NCBI GenBank assembly: GCA_024509875.1
Contig: JAMPIV010015260.1
Location: 1-64,000 of the forward strand
Length of the DNA stretch: 64,000 bases
Direction of reading: 5' to 3'
Origin: Oreohelix idahoensis
Taxonomy: Eukaryota > Mollusca > Gastropoda > Stylommatophora > Oreohelicidae
The position numbers and the translations under genes are program-made. The notes under the pieces are model-generated. The model was not told where the DNA came from. It ran no database searches and saw nothing but the letters and a program-made list of their open reading frames with translations. Positions 24,029 to 44,678 of this stretch are shown one piece after another; within the stretch, counting starts at the first letter, position 1, and each line of letters opens with the position of its first letter.

Positions 24029-24029
24029 C

Positions 24030-24046
24030 TGGGGGCTCGTTCCTGG
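24030..24046 (+). promoter_or_regulatory. Primer binding site
   Basis: TGGGGGCTCGTTCCTGG lies one base after the LTR end. It begins like the proline-tRNA-type sites of many retroelements (TGGGGGCTCG) and then diverges. Confidence 0.7.
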
Positions 24047-24318
24047 CATATTTCTGTATATCTTGAGCCATACTTAGTCTATTCATCTATCTACACTCTA
24101 TCTTGTGCCACCCATAGATAACATAAGAAAATTCTTTTTTGAGAAAATCATAATAGGATTTTTAAAAATTATTTTCTTAGGAGGAGTACCAGTTAGTACT
24201 CAGTAAATAGTTGATGCTCACAAGGTTGCACGGAAATTGTTTTGTTCATTTAAATTAATTAAGTTTAATTACAATAATTTGGTTATAGTAAATTTACATA
24301 CCCTATCTAAGTAACGCC

Positions 24319-25477
24319 ATGGCTGATCTAGTGAAGTTCAGGACTGCGGTCATGCAGATGGGTAAGGAATTAAATATTACAGGTGATGCTCTCACTCAGT
24401 ATGTCACAACAGAAGTGGACAAACATATGGATAGGGAAGAATGTCCTTCTTGCTTGGCCAATAATAATTGAGCCAAAACCTGTTGAATGATGGGACCTAT
24501 CTCTCATGGTCCCCCCCAGAAAATTGCAATTAGAGACTGAAGCAAAGAAATTAGAGGCTGATAGAGAAGCAAAGAAATTAGAGGCTGAAGAAAGGCGGTT
24601 GCAAGCAGAAGCTGAGAGAGAAAACAAAAGACTGGAAGCTGAGAGAGAAGACAAAAGACTGGAAGCTGAGAGAGAAACCAAAAGATTAGAAATTGAAGCC
24701 AAGAAATGGGAGGCTGAAAATGAGGAAAGGAAATTACAAGCAGAGAGAAACCATCAGTTGAGATTAAAACAGCTTGAAATTCAGGCAAATACTGGCAATA
24801 ATGGTGGTAGCTCACCTCACTCTGAGAGTAGCTCCAGCCAGAGCACCTCAAGTGGGGCCATGAATTTTCATCTGGACCCATTTGTTGAGAAAGAAGACGC
24901 CATTGAGTCGTACCTGGATAGATACGAAAGACTTGCCACTACCTATGGCTTAGGGAAAGAAAAGTGGAGTCTTAAACTATCTCAGGGATTGAGAGGTGTG
25001 GCCTACGATGTATATTTGAAGCTCTCAAGAGATGACCAGGAAGATTACGAAATCCTGAAACAGGCACTGCTTGTGAGATATGAAAAGAACTGAGAATCAT
25101 ATAGAAAGAAATTCCGAACAGCTAAACTTCTTCCAGGAGAAAACTATCACCAATTCTCTGCTAGATTGGAAACCTATTTGGAAAAATTGAGTAGTTTAGG
25201 AAAGTGTCAGGATCTGAAGGAAATGATAATGATGGAGCAAGTGAAAGAGTCCATGCCTCAAGAAATGAGGAAGTTTATCATGGAACAAGGAGCAGAGAGA
25301 TTGGAAGATATTGTAACTGTTGCTGAGAGATATCAAGCAGATCAGGCAGAATTATTAGGAAATAAGAAGAAGCAGGGCGAAAACTTCAAATCATCACAAA
25401 ACTATACCAAATATGAACAAAAGGACCATACCACAAGGAACAAACAAAGATTTGACCAAAAGGAAAAAACCCTCTAA
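24319..25477 (+). pseudogene. gag: gag, copy 1 (disrupted)
   Basis: The start MADLVKFRTAVMQM at 24319 is supported by copy 2, which has the same start at 28319. About 75 bp (24439-24513) absent from copy 2 bring a stop. The frame then resumes: a coiled coil of repeated EAKKLEA and ENKRLEAE units (about 24530-24760), a Ser-rich linker, capsid-like MNFHLDPFVEKED and YLDRYERLATTYG, and a SCAN-like C-terminal half (LKEMIMMEQVKESMPQEMRK). A TGA at 25091-25093 interrupts the capsid. No CCHC knuckle is obvious before 25477. The architecture matches the gags at 8450 and 54459. Confidence 0.82.
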
Positions 25478-25620
25478 GATCGGATAAGACACCTTACCGG
25501 AAGGAAGGAAAGTGATGTAAAACTTGTCTAATGAGTAACCACAATACTGCGGACTGCAGAAGGAAGAATCCTCCTCATCATGTTGCATGTCTTACAACAG
25601 GGAATCAGGGAAGGTAGGAA

Positions 25621-27281
25621 ATGGCAGTAAGTCAGAAAGACTTCCATCATCCCCCTGTCTGTGTGGAAGTGACCGTGAATGGCACTCAAGTACTGTGTTT
25701 ATATGACACAGGTTTGGACTTTGATTCAGTTGTGTGCTCTTCTCTAGTGAGTCCTGACCAGATAACCACAGAAACAGTGGAAATCAGAGGACCGATCAAG
25801 GGAGCAAGAACCATGACACTACCCATAGCTCGAATCAACATAAGATCTCGCTACGTGGAAGGAGAAATCAAAGCAGCAGTGATGGACGACCCTATTTACC
25901 CTTTGATTTTGGGGTGTAGGTATGTTTTCCTTGGAGAACCTATAAAACCTGTAGTTATGGCAACAGTCCAGACCAGGGAAAGCTCCAGGAAAATGGAGGA
26001 GAATCCTATCAATACTCATCCAGAAGAGATGAAAAAGGCTCAAGCAGCAGATAGCTCATTGAAGCCTTGTTTTGGCAAATTGCCTAAAGCACATAACCCT
26101 CCAGAGAAAGGAGACTTAAATATGAAGAATGGCCTACTATACAGAAAAGCTGGAACAGGACCTAAAGGGCATGGACAGCTTGTAGTGCCAAAATCTTACA
26201 GGGAGAAGGTTATGACGCTAGGACATGCTATATCCTTCAGTGGACATATGGGAATAGGGGCCACTGGACAAAGGATAGCCTGTCACTACTTTTGGCCAGG
26301 AATTACAGAGGACATAAAAAGATATGTAAGATCCTGTCCAGAATGCCAAAGAGTAGCTCCTAAGCATAGGATTGCACTAGCAACACTGGGAGAAATGCCT
26401 ATTATGGGAACCCTTTTGAACGTGTTGCAGTAGATATTGTTGGACCCCTCATTAGGACCAAGAAGAGAAATGCTTACATCTTAACCTTGGTTGATACTTG
26501 CTCTATGTGGGGAGAAGCAGTGGCTATGTCAGCTATAGATTCAAAGCACGTGGCAGAGGCCCTGTTGACAATATTTACCCGATTAGGTTTCCCGCATTAG
26601 ATATTGACTGACAATGGGTCTCAGTTTAAGGGAAAGCTAACACAAGAAGTATTCAGGATATTTGAAGCCAGGCACTATCATTGTAGTCCCTACCATGCCC
26701 AAGGGAACGGTCAAGTAGAGCGGTTCAATGGTACGCTAATTTCAATCATTAGAAAGCTGGCGAGTGCAAAACCTGATACTTGGGATACATACTTACCCGC
26801 TGCACTATTTGCACATAGGGAAGTACCCCACAATTCAACTGGATTGGCTCCAGCTACATTGTTGTTTGGAAGACCAATAAAAGGTCCACTGGAAGCATTG
26901 CTGCGGACATGGACTGATGAAAAGGCAGAGGAAACAGTGACTTCCTCATACCAGTACGTCAACGAGTTGACATCTCGATTGAAAGCAGGTTGGAAACTGG
27001 CCAATGATAACTTAAGACAGGCCAGGAGGAAGCATGCTGCCTACTACAACAAAAAAGCAAAGGAAAGGGAACTGGAGGTCACAAGGGGTGAAAAGGTGTT
27101 ATTACTGTTGCCAAGCAGCAATAATAAATTGCAGATTGGATGGCAGGGACCCTATGTCATACTGGAGAAACTTTCCAGGACCAATTATAAGATTGACAAG
27201 AAAGGAAGGAGAAGGTATATCATGTCAATCTTCTTAAAAAATACTATGACAAGGAATCATCAGAAGTTGCACATATCATGA
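25621..27281 (+). pseudogene. pol: pol, copy 1: protease and integrase, no RT
   Basis: Protease: VLCLYDTGLDF (DTG) in the frame starting 25621. Integrase: FSGHMGIGATGQRI and CPECQRV form the zinc-binding domain. At about 26400 the frame shifts, after which VAVDIVGP (first catalytic Asp) is readable in another frame. A TAG at about 26597 precedes ILTDNGSQFKG (second Asp), and NGQVERFNG carries the Glu. GWQGPYVILEKL is the GPY module. The sequence ends near 27373 without RT or RNase H and runs straight into an LTR fragment. The same TAG is present in copy 2, so both copies share an ancestor that already carried it, or are one locus seen twice. Confidence 0.85.
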
Positions 27282-27373
27282 CCCTAGCCCATAGCAACAG
27301 AAATGCACGGTGAACCACTTCACTCTATGGAGTATCCACTCACAACTACAGATGATTATGTTCAGAGTAAATA

Positions 27374-28024
27374 GCTTGCTAGTGAACATTCACCTACCTA
27401 TTAACTCCGAGATTTTATGCAAAGGCACGCAAGCGAAGCCAGAGACGAACGACTGTGTGAGAGAGCCTGTTCAGAAAGTGTTGGAAAACCTGCATGCTAA
27501 GTCCCCGAGTCAAAATTCCTGGCCTTTTTAAATTGTAAATAAATATGGGGGGGGTATTATAAAATTTACTATAAAACTGGTAGGAAAAAGCCTGACAGCA
27601 GATACACAGATATATATAATATATATGTGAAATCATTGTAAACTTATCCATTACATTCCATTTTTCAACAATCACCCTACAGCACAAGAGTAGATAGTGT
27701 ATATACTACATAAATAATAAGGAAATTGTATTGAACGACTTGTCAAAATTTTTTTTTTAAATTGTTAAGTGAAATCTCTTTCCTTGTTATTTTTAATATC
27801 ACAGTTAGTTTACACAGCGCTAGGTGGCACTTTATGTCGGTCTTCCTCTCTAACTATTGTTTCGATTCAGATCTCATTCACACCCGTAACTAATTTGTGA
27901 TACCAGTGAGTTTCTCTCAGACACTGGGACTTCACCATTTTTCTTGCAGAAAAATCGTTTTCTCACAGTAATTGTCAGTACTGTACTGATCTTACTTAGA
28001 GCCAAATAAAACCATCACTTCACA
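27374..28024 (+). repeat. Headless internal LTR fragment
   Basis: From GCTTGCTAG at about 27374 the sequence matches the LTR from about 23249 onward, so the first 255 bp and the polypurine tract are missing. It contains TTCAGAAAGTGTTGGAAA (about 27470), which properly belongs to the internal region (31279), and many one-base indels relative to the left LTR. It ends ACTTCACA and is followed by a damaged primer site. Confidence 0.75.
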
Positions 28025-28318
28025 ACGGGGGGCTCGTTCCTGGCATATTTCCTGTATATCTTGAGCCATACTTAGACTAGTTCATCTATCTACACTCTAT
28101 CTTGTGCCACCCATAGATAACATAAGAAAATTCTTTTTTGAGAAAATCACTATAGGGATTTTTAAAATTAAGGAGGAGTACCATTACTCAGTAAATAGTT
28201 TGATGCTCACAAGGTTGCAACGAAAATGTTTTTGGGTCCATTTAAATTAAAAATTATAAAGTTTAATTACACTAATTTGGTTATAGTAAAATTTACATAC
28301 CCTATCTAAGTAACAGCC

Positions 28319-29376
28319 ATGGCTGATCTAGTGAAGTTCAGGAACGGCGGTCATGCAATGGGTAAGGAATTAAATATTACAGGTGAGCTCACTCAGTATG
28401 TCACAACAGAAGTGGAACAAACATAAATGGATAGGGAAGGAAAGAAAATTGCTAGAGACTGAAGCAAAGAAATTAGAGCTGATAGAGAAGCAAAGAAAAT
28501 TAGAGGCTGAAGAAAGGCGCAGAAGCGGAGAGAGAAAAAACAAAAGACTGGAAGCTGAAGAGAAGACAAAAAGACTGGAAAGCTGAGAGAGAAACCAAAA
28601 GATTGAAATTGAAGCCAAGGGGAGCTGAAAATGAGAAAGAAATTACAAGCAGAGAGAAACCATCAGTTGAGATTAAAACAGTGAAATTCAGCCGCAAATA
28701 CTGGCAATTATGGTGGTAGCTCACGCTCACTCTGAGAGTAGCTACCACCTTTAACCTCAAGTGGGGCCATGAAATTTTTCATCTGGACCCATTTGTTGAG
28801 AAAGAATACAGCCATTGAGGTCGTACCTGATAGATACGAAAGACTTGCCACTTGTAGGGAAAGAAAAGTGGAGTCTTAAACTATCTCAGGATTGAGAGGT
28901 GTGCCTACGAGGTATTTTTGAAGCTCTCAAGAGATGACCAAGAAGATTACGAAATCCTGAAACAGGCACTGCTTGTGAGATATGAAAAGAAAACTGAGAA
29001 TCAGGAANGAAATTCCGAACAGCGAAACATCTGCCGAAAGAAAACTATCACCAATACTCTGCTAGATTGGAAACCAGGGAAAAATTGAGTAGTTTTAGGA
29101 AAGTGTCAGGATCTGAAATGGAGCAAAGTGAAAGAGTCCATGCCTCAAGAAATGAGGAAAGTTTATCATGGAACAAGGAGCAGAGAGAGAAGATATATGT
29201 AACTGTTGCTGAGAGATATCAAGCAAGATCAGCAGAATTATATTAGAAATAAGAAGAAGTAGGGCGAAAACTTCAAATCATCACAAAACTATACCAAATA
29301 TGAAACAAAAGGACCATACCACAAGGGAACAAACAAAGATTTGACCAAAAGGGAAAAAACCCTCTAAGATCGGATA
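28319..29376 (+). pseudogene. gag: gag, copy 2 (error-rich)
   Basis: It has the same start (ATG 28319) and order as copy 1 but lacks the 75-bp interruption. It carries many one- or two-base insertions and deletions and one undetermined base at 29008. Coiled-coil words (ETEAKKLE, RNHQLRLK in shifted frames) and the capsid can be followed only by changing frame repeatedly. Confidence 0.75.
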
Positions 29377-29519
29377 AGACACCTTAACCGGGAAGGAAGG
29401 AAAGTGAATGTAAAACTTGTCTAAATGAGTAACCACAATTCTTCGGACTTCAGATGTAAGATTCCTCTTCATCATGTTGCATGTCTTACAACAGGAATCA
29501 GGGAAGGTAGGAAACTGGC

Positions 29520-31240
29520 AGTTCCAGAAAGATCCCCCTGTCTGTGTGGAAGTGACCGTGAATGGCCACTCAAGTACTGTGTTAACACACAGGTTTGGGA
29601 CTTAGGATTCAGTTGTGTGCTCTTCTCTAGTGAGTCCTGACCAGATAACCACAGAAACAGTGGAAATCAGAGGACCGATCAAGGGAGCAAGAACCATGAC
29701 ACTACCCATAAGCTTCGAATCAACATAATTCTCGCTACGTGAAGGAGAAATCAAAGCAGCAGTGGATGGACGGGTCGACCCATTGGACCCTTCTGATTTT
29801 GGGGTGTAGGTATGTTTTCCCATGGGAGAACCTATAAAACAAGTAGTTTATGGCAACAGTCCCGTCCAGGAAAATGGAAGGAGTAAAATCCTATCAATAC
29901 TCATTCAGAAGAGATGAAAAAGGCTCAAGCAGCAGATTGCTCATTGAAGCCTGTTGTTTTGGAAATTGCCTAAAGCAACGTCTCCAGAGAAAGAGACCTA
30001 AATATGAAGAATGGCCTACTACTTCAGAAAAGCTGGAACAGGAGCCTAAAGGTCAAATGGACCAGCTGGAGTATGCCAAAATCTTACAGGGAGAAGGTTA
30101 TGACGCTAGGACAATGCTATAGTGTCCTTCGGTGGACATATGGGAAAGGGCCACTGGACAAAGGGATAGCCCTGTCACTACTTTTGGCCGAGGAATTACA
30201 GTGACATAAAAAATATGTAAGATCCTCGTCCATAAATGCCAAAGATAGCTCCCTAAGCATAGGATTGCACTAGCAACACCAACACTGGGAGAAAAGCCTA
30301 TTATGGGAACCCTATTTGAAGTGTTGCAGTAGATGATGTTGGACCCCCCATTAGGACCATGCTTACATCTTAACTTGGTTGATACTTGCTCTATGTGGGG
30401 AGAAGATGGCTGATGTCAGCTATAGATTCAAAGCACGTGGCAGAGGCCCTGTTGGACAATATTTGTATAAGGTTCCCGCATTAGATATTGACTGACAATG
30501 GGTCTCAGTTTAAGGGAAAGCTAACACAAGAAGTATTCAGGATATTTCAAGCCAGGCACTATCATTGTAGTCCCTACCATGCCCAAGGGAACGGTCAAGT
30601 AGAGCGTTTCAATGGTACGCTAATTTCAATCCTTAGAAAGCTGGCGAGTGAAAAACCTGATACTTGGGATACATACTTACCCGCTGCACTATTTGCATAT
30701 AGGAAGATTCAACTGGATTGGCTCCAGCTACATGTTGTTTTGGTAAGACCAATAAAAGGTCAAAATCGAGGAAGCATTGCTGCGGACATGGACTGATGAA
30801 AAGGCAAGGAAACAGTGACTTCCTCATACCAGTACGTCAAACGAGCTCGATTGAAAGCAGGTTGGAAAAACTGGCCATGATAACTTAAGACCGGCCAGAG
30901 GAAGCATGCTGCCTACTACAACAAAAAAGCAAAGGAAAGGGAACTGGGAGTGTGGTGAAAAGGTGTTATTACTGTTGCCAGCAAGCAATAATAAATTGGC
31001 AGTGGATGGTTACGAGACCCTATGTCATACTGGAGAAACTTTCCAGGACCAATTATAAGATTGACAAGAAAGGAAAGGAGAAAAAAAAAAAAAAGGTATA
31101 TCATGTCAATCTTCTTAAAAAATACTAATATCAGCAAAGTTGCACAATCATGACCCTAAGCTGCAACAGAAATGCACGGTGAACCACTTCACTCTATTGA
31201 GTATCCACTCACCTACAGATGATTTATGTTCCGGAGTAAA
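29520..31240 (+). pseudogene. pol: Protease and integrase, copy 2 (error-rich)
   Basis: It follows copy 1 base by base with frequent indels. The integrase core is clearest at 30488-30796 (MTDNGSQFKGKLTQEVFRIF, GNGQVERFNGT), preceded by the same TAG as in copy 1. The protease DTG stretch is damaged near 29585. An A15 run at about 31080 interrupts the integrase C-terminal region. Confidence 0.75.
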
Positions 31241-31299
31241 TATAAGTGACATTTGAACTTCCAAAGCAGAAGAGGGAGGGTTCAGAAAGTGTTGGAAAT

Positions 31300-32700
31300 C
31301 CCTGATGTGCTCACAAGATAAGCCAGGTCGAACGAATCTGTTTAGAGTACGACATGAAGGTTACAGCCCTACCCCCAGTTGTGCATGAGAAAGATACCCT
31401 ATACCCTATGCTGGAAAAGCCCAAAGCGCTAAGGAGGAAGTTTGTTTGTTTATCTGTTTGAATGGTGAGAAAATTATTCGAAGTCAGACTCTCCTAAAGC
31501 ACAAGTGGTGGTGGCTATTGAGAAAACCGAGTGGTGAACACAGGTTTAAGTATTGAACCGGAAGCTTAATGCGATCACAGAATCTCAGGTGGAACCCATT
31601 ACCTGACACAACCAACCAGCTGTTCTTCTATCTCTACATCTAGGTATTTATCGAAGGTAGAGCTAAGCAAGAGGATACTTACCAATACCAGATGAAACCA
31701 GAAAGTTTATGAAAATGCTTGCATTAGTACATCAGACGGACACTACGAGTTTAATGTACTACCCTTTGGGCTGAAAAATGCTCCAAGTATCTTTTCAAGA
31801 ATGATGAGGAAATTGTTGGACCTCTACAAAATCCCCATATCACTAACTTTATGGATGACATTCTTAGTTGCTCACAAAACAAACAAAAGCACATTTGAGA
31901 GGCATACCAGTAGCGCTCTCCATGTTGTTTAACTGAGAAGCCACTGGATTGACTGCACGTCCAACCAAGTGCTATATCGGATTGTAAGGAGTTTGCATCT
32001 CACAAACGAGTTTCTACAGGTCATAGTCTCCTGACCCCAAAAATATAGAGAAGTTAAAGAAGGCACCCAAGAACCTCAAACAAGAAAGATGGTAGATCAT
32101 TCGTGTCATTTATGTTGGGTTTTCTATCAGAAGTACATACCCCACTTTCTTTAACTCTCTGTGGTGCACGCATTAACTAACTTAACTATGAAAGGACAGC
32201 CTGACAAAATCCAATGGAATGCTGATTGTGAAAAAGCATTACACAGAGCTAAAGCAAAACTCACCAGCAAAAACCAATCCTTACGCTACCCGATATCACA
32301 CAGGAATTTGTATTAAGGTACGGACGGCAGCAGTATAGGTAGTGCAACTCTCATGCAGAAATCAAAAGCCCAGCCGGAGGTACTTTTACCAGTCGCCTAC
32401 GCCAGTAGAAGCTTGAATGCAGCTGAGTTGAACTACTCGACCATAGAGAAAGAATGTTTGGCTCTTTTGGTCCATCGACAAATTTTCACCTTACCTTATG
32501 GGACACACTTCATTGTCCAAAGCGATCACCAGCCTGTTTAACATTCTTGCTGCATCTAAAAAGTTAAATTCGAGATTGTTAAGGTGGAGTCCCTGCTTCT
32601 CTGGCGCCGTATTCCTTTAACCTGGGATGAATATACATTCCGGGAAGAGACAATGTAGGAGCGGATTTTTTAAGTTAACCCTATTACTCTGGAAGGAACA
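31300..32700 (+). pseudogene. pol: RT and RNase H, copy 2 (error-rich)
   Basis: This is the only RT of this family in the window. EFNVLPFGLKNAPSIFSRMM lies near 31750 and FMDDILSCSQ, the catalytic box, near 31850. RNase H follows near 32315-32541 (RTDGSS, YASRSLNAAELNYSTIEKEC, QSDHQPV). It lies downstream of integrase and ends about 70 bp before the right LTR. Frames change every few dozen bases. Confidence 0.8.
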
Positions 32701-33292
32701 GACGCAAAATGATTTAACTACAGCTAGGTGTTTACACACACAGGACAGGTCACAGCTAGGAAAGGATGGGGCTATGTCGTGGAACGAGTTGTGTAAACAC
32801 ACTACTTTGTTAAATCCCTATTTTGAGAGCCCAGCCAATCAACGCACAGTTGCTGAGCCGGAATAAATTACAAGAAGTTACGCCAGGAAAAAACTTAAGC
32901 CCTGTTTTTTTCGGATGTGGGTCGTGGCCATCTTGTTCACGCAAGATGGCGGAAGAAAACTGAATAAAATTAGGTTGTACGAGCAAAAGACGAAACTGCA
33001 GGAAACCAATCAGCTTGCTCCGCCAGGAACCAACCAAAAGCTTTGCTTAAGCATTCACCTACCTATATAATCGGGCGAGATTTTATGCAAAGGCACGCAA
33101 CCCCGAACACGAAGCCAGAGACGACCGACTGTGTGAGAGGAGCTGTCAACCTGATTTATTGCTTGCCTGAGAGCATTGACCTGCAGCCTGCTTCGCTAAG
33201 TCGAGTCAAAATCTGGCCTGTTTAAATCTTGGAGGGTAAATATAAATTTACTATAAACTGGTAGGAAAATAGGCCTACAGCAGATACACCTG

Positions 33293-33440
<148 letters not shown>

Positions 33441-33549
33441 ATATATTGTTTTAATATGAACGTATCAGTTTACTGATTGTATCTTGGGGGAATTAGGTAT
33501 AATGATTTTATTTCCTAATATGATTGAATAGACGAAGACTAATAGGACT

Positions 33550-33850
33550 CATACTTCAATCTATTGTCTCCTATAACTTCAGTCTATTGTCTCAGATAAC
33601 TCCAAACTGAAATATAACCAAAACAGTCCTTGTTAGGACTCAATCTATTGTCTCCTATAACTCAATCTATTGTCTCCTATAACTCAATCTATTGTCTCCT
33701 ATAACTTCAGTGTTATCTCAGATAAAACCAACTGAAATATAACCAAAACTGTCCTTGTTAGGACTCAATCTATTGTCTCATCTAACTCCAATCTATTGTC
33801 CCATATAACTCCCACATGATATATCACCAAACAGTCCTCGTCTCATATAC
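33550..33850 (+). repeat. Minisatellite of CAATCTATTGTCTCCTATAA type
   Basis: At least seven degenerate copies of a roughly 23-bp unit. They are interleaved with two copies of a longer unit that contains CAGTCCTTGTTAGGACTC. Further small tandem words follow: GTATTCATG at about 34005-34100 and AACAGCACAGCTGATA at about 34550-34640. Confidence 0.8.
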
Positions 33851-35079
33851 TCCTATCATAAGAACATAACAATATTGTTAGGATATATGTTACCAGCTAG
33901 TATAGCACTTGTCAGAGAGGGCCTGGTATACTATAGGGGGAAGAAAATGGTTGTATCACACCTAGGTGTACATATTATTGGATGTATTCATGTATTGAAT
34001 TTATATTATGGGAGGTATTCATGTATTGAATGTATTCATGAATTGAATTTATATTATTGAATGTATTCATGCATTGAATTTATATTATTGAATGTATCCA
34101 TGTATTAGTTTATCAGAAAGAATGTTTTGCAAGTAGACACCTGTCTTGTCTCGCTATTGCTAAATCATACTGAGCCATGTTGTCATTCATCCTACATGCA
34201 GACACTGAGACACGCTCATATCATATACAATAGAAATAGGTGGGCTTGAGGACATAAATTAGCCCCTATTTTTCCTTGTTACAGGTTTTATTCGTGTCAT
34301 AAAAACTGAGATCGTGGGTCGTCAGTCCAGCTGCCTGGAACTCCGCAGGAGCATAGAGATTGCACAGAATCTACATCTTTAGTCCCCCTCAGTCTTGGGT
34401 GGGCTAAAGGAACGATCTTCAGCCGGTTTTGTGTCAACCAAACCAAGAGCTTCTAAGAGATGAGTACACATTAGTATCATTTCTGTCAGCATTGTGAGCA
34501 AAAATTAGTGTCAGTGACGAGAAAGTGATTTAGCGTAGAAAGAGACAATAATAACAGCATAGCTGATAAATGTTATATACTTAATTAACAGCACAGCTGA
34601 TACATTTACTATAAGTGATTAACAGCACAGCTGATATAAATTTGTTTCCTATAATTGGAAGACTTGTAATATATATATATATATATATAAATATATGTGA
34701 ATCATATGTAAACTTACAAATCCATTACATTCCATTTTTCAACATTCACCCTACAGCACAAGAGTAGATAGTGTATATACTAAATAAATAATAAGGAAAT
34801 TGTGTTTGAACATGTCAAATTTTTTTTTAAATTGTTAAGTGAAATCTGTTTCCTTGTTTTTTTAATATCATAGTTAGTTACACAGCGGAGGTGGCCCTTT
34901 ATGTCGGTCTCCTCTCTACTATTGTTTCGAGATCAGATCATTCACAGCCGTAACTAATTTGTGATACCAGTAGTTCTCTCAGACACTGGAACTTCACCAT
35001 TTTCTGCAGAAATTCTATTTCTGTAATTGTCAGTACTATACTGATCTTAGAGCCAAATAAAACCTCACGCCACAATTGG

Positions 35080-35580
35080 CACAACTGAAGAATAAAGATT
35101 GACAAATGAATAACGATATTCGAAGGTCAATTTTTCCCCACGACAATTATGTTTTTATATTATGTTATATTATCAAACTCTATCTACTCTATGAGCTAAG
35201 ATGTGGTACATATATATTTAAAGGCCACCTACTGCGCCCGCTTGAATATTGTCAGTTTTTTCTTGTGGCCACTTTTACACGATATGAAACAAACATTTGT
35301 TGAATATAAGACTTTACAACGTTTTAAAATAATTCTCAGCCAATTTACAAAGATATTATATACATTATAAGATATTTTCTTACAAATATGAATGATTGCT
35401 GATTGTTACACGACATCATCTGTGGCTAAAAAAGTGGCTTTCATTTTCATGTCTGGCTAAAACCTGAAACCTTTCCGTGGCTGAAAGTGTTAAAGATTAA
35501 GTTTTCTTGTCTTATTTCTTCTTCTCATGACATGATAATACAATTTAATCTGTTATGGTTGTTCACAATTTAATTTGTAG
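35080..35580. other. Intron 2, right end
   Basis: No gene or repeat recognised between the element border and exon 3. The last bases, TTTAATTTGTAG, form the exon 3 acceptor. Confidence 0.6.
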
Positions 35581-35751
35581 CCAGAATATGCACCACGGGC
35601 CGCTCCGCAGATGAATATAGAAAGCAGGGTACTGGCACAAACCTCTACATTCAGAATAGTACCAGCCCGGAGTCAAGTGATTTAATACCTTTATTTAAAT
35701 CTGACATCCAGACTACAAAGTGGAAGGAGGGGGGATGCCTCCCCACAATGG
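35581..35751 (+). CDS. Host gene exon 3
   Basis: The acceptor TTTGTAG ends at 35580 and the donor ATGG|GTAAGG is at 35752. Read in phase 1 it gives S-RICTTGRSADEYRKQ, then GTGTNLYIQNSTSPESS and WKEGGCLPTMG. Both borders have the phase the neighbouring exons need, and no stop occurs in 171 bp. The Cys in ICTTG and in GGC suggest an oxidised, extracellular protein. The GTNLYIQN motif is the one I recall best for this unnamed family. Confidence 0.88.
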
Positions 35752-37522
<1,771 letters not shown>

Positions 37523-37798
37523 TGTTGTTGAAATCAGGGAATTTTGTGCTTGCGTTTTATAGTGCTGTTTTGATTTACTTTCAGTGAAATTTATGTTGCC
37601 TTTATTTATATTTTAACTTGCACCAACCTGCTGTTGCCTGCTTTCATGTTAAAGCTGGGCGAAATTATTGCTACCAAAATTTGTACTGACGTTAAATTTG
37701 ATTTCATTGCTTGTTTCTCAAACTCTACTGTATGCTGTTTTATCCAGTAATGTGACCAGTATTGAATGATGACCACCTTCTTCTTATATGTATATATA

Positions 37799-42260
<4,462 letters not shown>

Positions 42261-42370
42261 ACAGGATGGTTAAATTTTAAAATGCGCTCCGAAATCCATG
42301 CCGGAAATCTGAAGGAACCGGATTATCGATGGCCGGATTTTAAAATGTCAACTGTATATATATATATATA

Positions 42371-43730
<1,360 letters not shown>

Positions 43731-43938
43731 CACAGGAACCCAGCCAACAGGACAGCATGGCACTCTCTATGACTAATCTCTACACCCCAAGGTAGAATAG
43801 GAACGACTAGGTCTGTATGTGTAGATATGACTTCTCAAAAAAAGTATGATAGTTGTTTGCCTGCCATAAAATAAAGGCTGTATATATTTTAATTTGTTTC
43901 TTCTCTAAGCACATCTGATAACTCAGCTTTCGTTTCAG

Positions 43939-44099
43939 GAATGCATTACTATTATGACCTCAGTGTGGATAAGGACTGCGATACACTGTTCCCTGTTGCT
44001 CTTCTCTTTAATGACGGACAGCTGAACGCCTTCGTCTGGTTGTTTCTTGCAAATCTACCCTCCGAACGTTACGAGCATCCAACCTCAGATCTTTTCTCG
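43939..44099 (+). CDS. Host gene exon 4
   Basis: The acceptor CGTTTCAG ends at 43938. It starts in phase 1, completing Gly, and reads MHYYYDLSVDKDCDTLFPVA, then LLFNDGQLNAFVW and SERYEHPTSDLFS. The donor TCG|GTACAT is at 44100, leaving phase 0, which the last exon requires. Without splicing, the frame would stop 13 codons later at 44138. The join LPTMG-MHYYYD from exon 3 is smooth. Neighbouring Tc1 and TA sequence ends about 200 bp upstream. Confidence 0.88.
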
Positions 44100-44271
44100 G
44101 TACATGATATATGTGTGTTAAAATATTCAGCAGCATAATCCTGAACATGAACCCAACACACAACAAACTCATACTGCGTTAATGATAGCTGTTCCCACAG
44201 ATGTAGACTCAAACACGACGACATGAAATGCACAACACAAAAGTGCGGCCTACCTCGCTGCCATCTTGGAT

Positions 44272-44678
44272 ACATACATACACACATACATACATACGTA
44301 CGTACACACACACATACACACATACACACATACATACATACATACATATCAGAATCTGTATTCTCCAGAAAATACATTGATATGTACTGACATGATATAA
44401 TAAAATACAACATGGCATATAGGAGAATCATTAGAATTTACATAAAGTAAATTTACATAAATTCATACAGCGTTGATGAGGGCTGTTACCGCATACATAC
44501 ATACATACATACATACATACATACATACATACATACATACATACATACGTGCACATACATACATACATACGTGCACATACATACATACATACATACATAC
44601 ATACATACGTGCACATACATACATACATACATACATACGTGCACATACATACATACGTGCACATACATACATACATAC
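44272..44678. repeat. CATA tetranucleotide microsatellite with GTGCAC interruptions
   Basis: Two tracts (44272-44347 and 44491-44678) of CATA/TACA. The second is broken regularly by CGTGCACATACATA words. It adjoins the left end of the LTR array. The same words occur at the array's right end. Confidence 0.92.

Noticed and set aside
33550..33850. CRISPR-like spaced repeats
   Set aside because: The units are degenerate, spacing is irregular and the context is a eukaryotic LTR; this is a minisatellite.
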